A stretch of 37,086 nt of DNA from Maricaulis sp. Lineage in GTDB: Bacteria > Pseudomonadota > Alphaproteobacteria > Caulobacterales > Maricaulaceae. The stretch spans positions 1 to 37,086 of the forward strand of contig NZ_JASBRQ010000063.1 in assembly GCF_030149425.1 (NCBI RefSeq), in the 5' to 3' direction. Of the stretch, positions 31,931 through 37,086 are shown in pieces. The notes under the pieces were generated by a model. That model ran no database searches, was not told the origin of the DNA, and saw nothing but the letters and a program-made list of their open reading frames with translations. Made by a program: the position numbers and the translations under genes. Each line of letters starts with the position of its first letter. Within the stretch, counting starts at the first letter, position 1.

Positions 31931-33223
31931 TCAGGCCGTGTTCGGTGCTTGGCGGCAATTGCGGCGGCCTTGGTGGTCGCGGCTGTAGGCCAGAGCCGCG
32001 AGTGTGCCGATCACAAGCTCTACGGCCAGTGCAATCTGCACGCTGATGTCGGGCGTACCGTCGAGGCTCCAGCTAATCAGCCGACCGGTCGCAAAAGCGA
32101 AGAAGACCGCGATGGCGATCATCCTGGCCGCGGCGAACCACTCCGATCGCACAATCCCGGCCAACATCAACAGGCCTAGAGCGGCGAGGTTGGCACCCGG
32201 TGCGCGGAGCTCACTCAAGAGGTTGGGGTTGGCCTCTAGGGCGATGCCGTAGCTGGCATAGAATGCGTTCGGAGCCAGGCTGATCGCGGCGCCAATCATA
32301 AGGGCGGTTAGGCCCGCGATGCCGAGAATGAGTTTTTGATACCAGGTCGTGGTCATGATGGGCTTCCTTTCGTTTGACAGGTTGGGCGACGCCGGTGCGT
32401 CTGGGGTGCGCCACGCGCCGGCGGCGGCTTCTCGTTTGGCGAAGTCTGCGAAGTCACGCGGGGGGCGGCCAATCGCGCGCTCAACGCCACCCGTTACATG
32501 CGCATTGCGGCCATCGAAGGTTTCGCGGGCAATGGCTGTGACGATGTCGGCGAACTGCTGTCCGGCCGCGCTTTCGAGCTCTGCGTGGAATTCTTCGAAC
32601 GTTATGGGAAGGTGCTGGATCGTGCGCCCCGTCGCTTCGGAAAGAGCTTGCGCAATCTCGTTGAAGCTCATGAGGCGCGGGCCGGTTAGCTCGTAAATCT
32701 GACCCGCATGACGGTCCTCGGTCAGTGCGGCGGCAGCAACGTCGGCGAGGTCATCCAAATCGATGATCGGCTCGCGAATGTCGCCGCCCGGCATGGGCAC
32801 AAAACCGGACATCACAGCATCGCGCAGTGAGCCTTCAGAGAAGTTCTGCGCAAACCAGGATGACCGCAAAATTGTGGCGCTAGGGCAAATCCGCTGAAGG
32901 ATGGCTTCACCTTGCAGGGCATGGGGTTCGCCGCGCCCCGTCAACATCACCACGCGCTTCACGCCAGCCGCCGCGACCGCTTCGGCGAAGCTGGACAATG
33001 TCTCAAGCGCGCCGGGGAAGGCAAAATCTGGCTGGAAGCAGATATAGACGGCGCCCGCCCCTTCAAGCGGACCGGACCAAGTGTCAGGCCGATCCCAGTC
33101 GAATGGCGTGGCACTCGAGCGCGAGCCCGGACGAACCTCGTGCCCGCGTCCTTTCAGCCGCGATATGATGCGTGAGCCGGTCTTGCCGGTCGCTCCGGTA
33201 ACGAGAATAGGCTGGGATTGCAT
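31931..33223 (-). CDS. NmrA-like NAD(P)-binding protein fused to a DUF4345 membrane domain
   Basis: The product is 430 residues. Residues 1 to about 275 are an NmrA-like Rossmann domain (ILVTGATGKTGSRIISRLKGRGHEV at the N-terminus, VVMLTGRGE, then ILRSSWFAQNFSEG), a family of redox sensors and reductases. From residue 290 (MTTTWYQKLILGIAGLTALM) it is a DUF4345 membrane domain with about four hydrophobic helices. The join contains AAGGAAG six bases before the ATG for residue 290 (position 32356), so the membrane domain may also be made on its own. I chose ATG 33223 because GGAG lies upstream. The gene is downstream of the AraC-type regulator on the same strand. Confidence 0.85.
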   Translation of the reverse strand: MQSQPILVTGATGKTGSRIISRLKGRGHEVRPGSRSSATPFDWDRPDTWSGPLEGAGAVYICFQPDFAFPGALETLSSFAEAVAAAGVKRVVMLTGRGEPHALQGEAILQRICPSATILRSSWFAQNFSEGSLRDAVMSGFVPMPGGDIREPIIDLDDLADVAAAALTEDRHAGQIYELTGPRLMSFNEIAQALSEATGRTIQHLPITFEEFHAELESAAGQQFADIVTAIARETFDGRNAHVTGGVERAIGRPPRDFADFAKREAAAGAWRTPDAPASPNLSNERKPIMTTTWYQKLILGIAGLTALMIGAAISLAPNAFYASYGIALEANPNLLSELRAPGANLAALGLLMLAGIVRSEWFAAARMIAIAVFFAFATGRLISWSLDGTPDISVQIALAVELVIGTLAALAYSRDHQGRRNCRQAPNTA

Positions 33224-33322
33224 GCTGACTCTCCATCGCAATTAAGACTGCGATGAGGTAGCGGCCTATTCCGGTTTCGGTATTGGCATGGCGCGCCAGT
33301 GCTTTGACATCTGGCGCCAATC

Positions 33323-34345
33323 CTAGGGGCCGGCCGTGACTTGCCGGTAGCTCGCAGGTGTCTGACCGCTCAAGCGCTTGAAGGCGCGGGTGAACGTGCT
33401 CTGTTCGGAATACCCTGTGAGGAAGGCGATCTCAGCCAGGGCGTAGTCTGTCTGCCGGAGCAAGCGCTCGGCGAGGCGACGGCGCGTAAGTTCAACCAGG
33501 TCCTGATAGACGTGGCCATCGTCGGAGAGCCGCCGCTGTAGCGTGCGCGCGCTCATACCGAGCCGGGAAGCCACATCACTTATTGCCGGTACGCCCTCGC
33601 TGAGAGCCCGCGAGATCTCCGAACACACCTTCTGATCAAGCCGGCTGTCATCGACAAACTCCGCAAGTTCTTTGTCGAGATGGGTCTCGAAAAACTTCGA
33701 CAATCCCTCATCTCCAAGGCGATTGCCGACGCGTAGGTCATCCTCCGTCACTTCAAACCCGTCGCGGTCTGTGCCGAAGTGCAATGGGCACCGGAAGTGG
33801 CGTTGATAAGCGTCGAGACTGGCCGGGCGCTCGTGGGAAAAGAAGACGGCGGCCGGAGTGAACGCCTTGGCGCTGACTTCGCGACACAAGGCCGTCCCCG
33901 CCGACACGGCGAGTTCGTTGGTCATGCGCTGGCCGAGGCGCGTGTTCTCGCCTGGATCAATCGCCATAAATGTGGTCTTGCCACGCGGCTCAACGCGGTA
34001 ATTGGCGACGCTGGTAACGACCATTCCGAAGCGCTCGACCCGATTGAATGAACCCAGCAAATCCGGCGCCGCCTTAAATGCGAGCCCGAAGGGGCCGTAA
34101 TCGTCGCATTGCATCCGCGCGCCGAGGCGCACACCAAGTGATCGACCGTCGGGCTCTTCTTGAGCGAGGTTTTCGAGAATGTCGAAGAAATCAGCGGCGG
34201 GTATGGTGCGCGGCTGGTCGCCGATTGGCTGGTACATCAGGCCGGCGCGCTCAAACATGGCCTGAGCGCGCGTCTTGCCCGTGGGCGTGTCCGGCACCAA
34301 TAACGGGGCCAATTTGCGAACGAACATCGACGAGATGTGATCCAT
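33323..34345 (-). CDS. AraC-family transcriptional regulator
   Basis: The product is 340 residues. Residues about 20-210 form the arabinose-binding-like sensor domain seen in OruR/ArgR-type members (GPFGLAFKAAPDLLGSFNRVERF). The C-terminal 100 residues hold two helix-turn-helix motifs: SDVASRLGMSARTLQRRLSDDG and LAEIAFLTGYSEQSTFTRAFKRLSGQTPASYR, the AraC signature. The gene is followed after 99 bases by the NmrA-like gene, its likely target. The ligand is unknown. Confidence 0.93.
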   Translation of the reverse strand: MDHISSMFVRKLAPLLVPDTPTGKTRAQAMFERAGLMYQPIGDQPRTIPAADFFDILENLAQEEPDGRSLGVRLGARMQCDDYGPFGLAFKAAPDLLGSFNRVERFGMVVTSVANYRVEPRGKTTFMAIDPGENTRLGQRMTNELAVSAGTALCREVSAKAFTPAAVFFSHERPASLDAYQRHFRCPLHFGTDRDGFEVTEDDLRVGNRLGDEGLSKFFETHLDKELAEFVDDSRLDQKVCSEISRALSEGVPAISDVASRLGMSARTLQRRLSDDGHVYQDLVELTRRRLAERLLRQTDYALAEIAFLTGYSEQSTFTRAFKRLSGQTPASYRQVTAGP

Positions 34346-34454
34346 GCCGCAAATCTAGGGATGTTGCGCTCAGGCGCAAAGCCCCGCCTCAGATCGTTAC
34401 CTTCCTCGCTCCGTGATAGCGGATACTCCGTTTCTGCTTGATGCCGCCAATTGC

Positions 34455-35465
34455 CTACTGGAAGGGCGGCTCGAACCGGGCGGCATACCCGCTGGCTTCC
34501 AGGATGCCGACCGGATCTTCCAGGTGAAGCAAGGCCCGGATCGCGGCGTGTTTGTCCTCGGCCTGCGCGACATAGGCCTCGCTGATGCGCCGTCCGATCC
34601 AGTACCCCATCTCGTGCGGCCAGCCGTCCGGGGCGCTGCGATAATTGGCTAGCCAGCGTTGGACATGTGCCATGGCTTCCGGGGTCGGACTGCGCATATC
34701 CAACCCGTTGGCTGCAGCCTCGATCAGAGCGGCGCGATCAATCTGGAATTCGGCCCAGAGCTCAGCCTCGCGTTCGTGGGCCCAGCTGTCGCGTTCCGGC
34801 GAGGGCGGCAGGCCAGTGACCAGGCTGGCGATGTAGTCCGGGACACCCTCCCAGAGACTGGCCACGAGGAGCGGGTCGATCTCCAGCACGGCCATGTCCT
34901 GGGTCTGGAGCGTGTGGATCGTCTCATGAGCGAAGAACATGCGGTATGCTGCCCGGATATCTTCCGGTGTCTGTGCGACGGCGCAGATTACTTCCAGTCC
35001 TAGAACCTGGGCTCCCGGTCCCGCAGTCCCGCCGGAATTGCCGGCCCCGAATACGACATGGATTTCTGGCAGCTCATACTCGGGCAGCAGTCCGGCCAGC
35101 CCCAGATAGATAGCGCGCAGATCATTATTTGACGCCTCGGCCAAGGGCAGGCAGACATCGATCGCTCGGCGGTATTGTTCCGGATTGGCGGCGATGAATT
35201 CTGCCAGCCGTTCGGCGCTCCCGATCCGGCCCGGTGTGAAGATTTCAACGCCGCGTCCTGCGCCATCAAGATATCCGGCCTGCAAGGCCTGCGCAGTGGG
35301 GGCACCGGCGTGTGCCTCGAACACATCGACAAACCGGTGGGCATCGCGGCTGTCGATGCGAGCATCGAGCGGATCGACGCCCTGGGCTTGAACCGCGGTA
35401 GTTGTCGCGAGCATGGCCAAGCTTGTCGCGGAGAGAATGGCACGTGCCAGCGAGGTCTTTCGCAT
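34455..35465 (-). CDS. Secreted putative zinc metalloprotease (HExxH, DUF2268-like)
   Basis: The product is 336 residues with a signal peptide (MRKTSLARAILSATSLAMLA, cleavage near AVQAQG), so it is exported. A zinc motif His180-Glu181-Thr-Ile-His184 is followed at Glu206 by LWEGVPDYIASL, a likely third ligand, as in gluzincin-type DUF2268 proteins. The C-terminal part ends in a WPHEMGYWIGRRISEAYV helix typical of these. Whether it cleaves protein is unproven. It lies 223 bases downstream of the subtilisin-like gene on the same strand, possibly with its own promoter. Confidence 0.75.
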   Translation of the reverse strand: MRKTSLARAILSATSLAMLATTTAVQAQGVDPLDARIDSRDAHRFVDVFEAHAGAPTAQALQAGYLDGAGRGVEIFTPGRIGSAERLAEFIAANPEQYRRAIDVCLPLAEASNNDLRAIYLGLAGLLPEYELPEIHVVFGAGNSGGTAGPGAQVLGLEVICAVAQTPEDIRAAYRMFFAHETIHTLQTQDMAVLEIDPLLVASLWEGVPDYIASLVTGLPPSPERDSWAHEREAELWAEFQIDRAALIEAAANGLDMRSPTPEAMAHVQRWLANYRSAPDGWPHEMGYWIGRRISEAYVAQAEDKHAAIRALLHLEDPVGILEASGYAARFEPPFQ

Positions 35466-35688
35466 AAGTATCTCTTTTTTGTCTTCTTCTAGGAACGGCC
35501 AGACCTAACACCACACTGTTGGTAAGGCATGGGGGACCTGCGTCGGGGTGATCCCCGGTCCAGCGATAGGTACTCGAGCCGGCTCTGTTGCCGTGAGTTA
35601 GAGCCGCTGCGGTCTTCACGCTGAACGCGGTGATCATACTGCATGTGAAGACGCGGTTTTTGAGACAGGGTCTGGTCTGAAGGCCCCG
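35466..35688. other. Intergenic region with a small inverted repeat
   Basis: GTCTTCAC (35612-35619) and GTGAAGAC (35645-35652) are inverted copies, followed by GCGGTTTTT on the plus strand. The T run faces plus-strand transcription, where no gene is present, so its role is unclear. The region should also hold the promoter of the metalloprotease-like gene. Confidence 0.35.
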
Positions 35689-37086
35689 CTAGTCCGGCAG
35701 CTTTATAAAGCCATGTCCGAATATCGTATCGAAACCATCTGCGCCGAGATCCTCTGCGCCGGATTGTAATTGCGCGACGGCAGCTTCCGGCTCCACGCCG
35801 AGTTCGATCAGCACCGCCAGGGCTGCACTTACGAAAGGGGCGGCCAGCGAGGTGCCGGAGGAGGTGGTGTAGGCGCCGCCGGCGCGGGCATGGGTGATGA
35901 GCACGCCCGGGGCCGCGAAATCAACATGCTGACCATGGCCTGCTAGCCGGTAAACCTGCATTCGCCGGTTGACCGCCGTCACGCCGATCACCTCGTCATA
36001 GGCGGCCGGGTAGAGCGGGGGGGCGACCGGGCCGTCATTGCCGATCGCGGCGACGGCATGGATGCCTGCGTTGCGGGCGCGGGAGATGGCTTCCCGCAGG
36101 ATCGGGTTTTCCGGACCGGTGAGGCTGAAATTGATGACCTGGACCTGGTTTTCCATCATCCAGTCGATGGCCTGAACGAGGCCGAACGTGGTCGCCATGT
36201 CTCCGGATCGAGTGGTGTCGAAGAATGCCGAGGCGGCGAACACTTCGGCACCGGGCAGCAGACCGGTATAGTTTTCGTCCTGGCCGACGAGGATTGAGAC
36301 GATCGATGTGCCGTGTGATTGCGGCCGGTTAAGCCCGGGATAGGTAACAAAGTCCTGGGTCTGGATTCTGGCAGCGCTCAGGGAGGGATGATCAAGCGCG
36401 ATCGCTGTGTCGATGACGCCGATTTTGGGGGCGGCGGTGAGGCTGGCGGGGCCGAAGCGGAGCAGATCCTGTGGCATGCGCCCGTAGGAGGCGGCCTGGT
36501 CGGTCCCGTAAATATGGTTGTGAGCAATGAGGGCTTGAGGAGCAATTTCGAGAATAATCGCCTGTGCAGCCGGCAGGCTCATTCCGTCGGGAGACACGGC
36601 GCGTATCAGAACGCGTTCCAGCTCACCCAAAGGCTCGATGTCGCGGAGGTCAAAACCGGTCTGGCTCAGGCCCGTCAGTGCGACTTCATCTGTCAGAATG
36701 ATCCATTCATTGAGGATGAACCGGTCGCCATCCTCTTCAAAACCAATCTCGAACGTGTCGAAATTGTCTGCGTCGTCCAATCCATCATCGGGATCCGAGG
36801 CCAACATGTTGTCCTCCTCTACCGGCTCATCGGTCGTGCCGTCCTCTTCTTCTCCCTCTTCTTCCCCTTCTTCTTCTTCTGGCGCTTCTTCAGCGGTTTC
36901 CGGCTCAAACAGGTCGACATCAAGGGCATCCTCGGACAACTCCGCAAGGCCGAACCCGGTCATGGATTCCTCCTCGGCCTCTTCCTCCTCGGCCTCTTCC
37001 TCCTCGGCCTCTTCCTCCTCGGCCTCTTCCTCCTCGGCCTCTTCCTCCTCGGCCTCTTCCTCCTCGGCCTCTTCCTCCTCGGCCTC
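35689..37086 (-). CDS. Subtilisin-family (S8) serine protease with acidic repeat region, 5' end outside window
   Basis: At least 465 residues are encoded; the frame is open to the window edge, so the start is not seen and the Met at 36963 is probably internal. The C-terminal 280 residues are an S8 peptidase domain with the catalytic triad in VIDTAIALDHPSL (Asp), QSHGTSIVSIL (His) and SSGTSLAAPFVSA (Ser), and the oxyanion-type segment AAIGNDGPVAPP. Upstream is an acidic, low-complexity region (EEEEGEEEGEEED) preceded by tandem EAEEE repeats. Such a region could act as a linker, a propeptide or a surface-exposed stalk. Location is unknown because the N-terminus is missing. Confidence 0.88.
   Translation of the reverse strand, partial: EAEEEEAEEEEAEEEEAEEEEAEEEEAEEEEAEEEEAEEESMTGFGLAELSEDALDVDLFEPETAEEAPEEEEGEEEGEEEDGTTDEPVEEDNMLASDPDDGLDDADNFDTFEIGFEEDGDRFILNEWIILTDEVALTGLSQTGFDLRDIEPLGELERVLIRAVSPDGMSLPAAQAIILEIAPQALIAHNHIYGTDQAASYGRMPQDLLRFGPASLTAAPKIGVIDTAIALDHPSLSAARIQTQDFVTYPGLNRPQSHGTSIVSILVGQDENYTGLLPGAEVFAASAFFDTTRSGDMATTFGLVQAIDWMMENQVQVINFSLTGPENPILREAISRARNAGIHAVAAIGNDGPVAPPLYPAAYDEVIGVTAVNRRMQVYRLAGHGQHVDFAAPGVLITHARAGGAYTTSSGTSLAAPFVSAALAVLIELGVEPEAAVAQLQSGAEDLGADGFDTIFGHGFIKLPD
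36969..37086 (-). repeat. 15-bp tandem repeat coding for EAEEE
   Basis: About 7.9 near-perfect copies of a 15-base unit (CTCGGCCTCTTCCTC on the plus strand) run to the window edge inside the S8 protease frame. The unit is a multiple of three, so gain or loss of copies keeps the frame. The true copy number is unknown, and the window or contig may end here because of the repeat. Confidence 0.95.

Noticed and set aside
36969..37086. CRISPR-like array at the right edge
   Set aside because: The 15-base units are contiguous with no spacers and lie in a protein-coding frame, so it is a coding minisatellite.

Overview
The window looks like an alphaproteobacterial chromosome or large plasmid segment. 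It is GC-rich, genes are packed into operons with ATGA overlaps, and the regulators and porin have an alphaproteobacterial character; a Hyphomonadaceae/Maricaulales-type host is my guess, not something I could test. About two thirds of it (roughly 270-25000) is one coherent set of genes for life without oxygen on nitrate. The rest is insertion-sequence debris, a small catabolic cassette, decayed genes and a few ordinary chromosomal genes.

Layout. (1) 1-270: the 3' end of an unrecognised gene running into a short remnant of an IS6-family transposase. (2) 365-6157, plus strand: a group II PLP-dependent decarboxylase carrying a one-base frameshift, anaerobic ribonucleotide reductase nrdD with its activase nrdG, and the membrane protein NnrS. 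(3) 12213-6909, minus strand: a Crp/Fnr-type regulator with mobA, then a molybdenum-cofactor operon moaA-moaD-moaE-moaB-moaC-moeA ending in a TauE/SafE-type (TSUP) permease. (4) 12456-25043, plus strand: narK1, narK2, narG, narH, narJ, narI, a parvulin-type isomerase, an outer-membrane beta-barrel protein, a terminator-like hairpin and a beta-carbonic anhydrase. Five good TTGAT-N4-ATCAA (Fnr/Dnr-type) boxes sit in front of the decarboxylase, nrdD, nnrS, moaA and the regulator, and a weaker one lies closer to narK1. I saw none elsewhere, so this appears to be one local regulon, and the regulator encoded in its middle carries the matching E-x-x-S-R recognition helix.

(5) 25017-26954: two IS6-family copies in the same orientation, one dead and truncated and one apparently intact (807 bp), with the broken start of an IS3-family element and a broken lipoprotein gene between them. 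Because a related IS6 remnant lies at the left end in the same orientation, the whole anaerobic block may once have been carried between IS6 copies. (6) 27018-30356: a TetR regulator with a large palindromic operator, a Rieske ring-hydroxylating oxygenase alpha subunit, a DUF3237 protein and a short-chain dehydrogenase with an in-frame stop; an IS6-like right-end remnant follows at about 30401-30583. (7) 30797-31813: a secreted-protein gene with three in-frame stops and no frameshift. (8) 31931-37086, minus strand: an NmrA-like/DUF4345 fusion, an AraC-type regulator, a secreted HExxH metalloprotease-like protein and a subtilisin-family protease whose acidic N-terminal region is built from a 15-bp tandem repeat and runs off the window.

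How the genes fit together: the nar genes make the membrane nitrate reductase and import nitrate, the moa/moe/mob genes make the bis-MGD cofactor of NarG, NrdDG supplies deoxynucleotides without oxygen, NnrS belongs to nitrogen-oxide stress biology, and the regulator probably switches the set on. Not seen here: moeB, a molybdate transporter, narXL, and nitrite or nitric oxide reductases.
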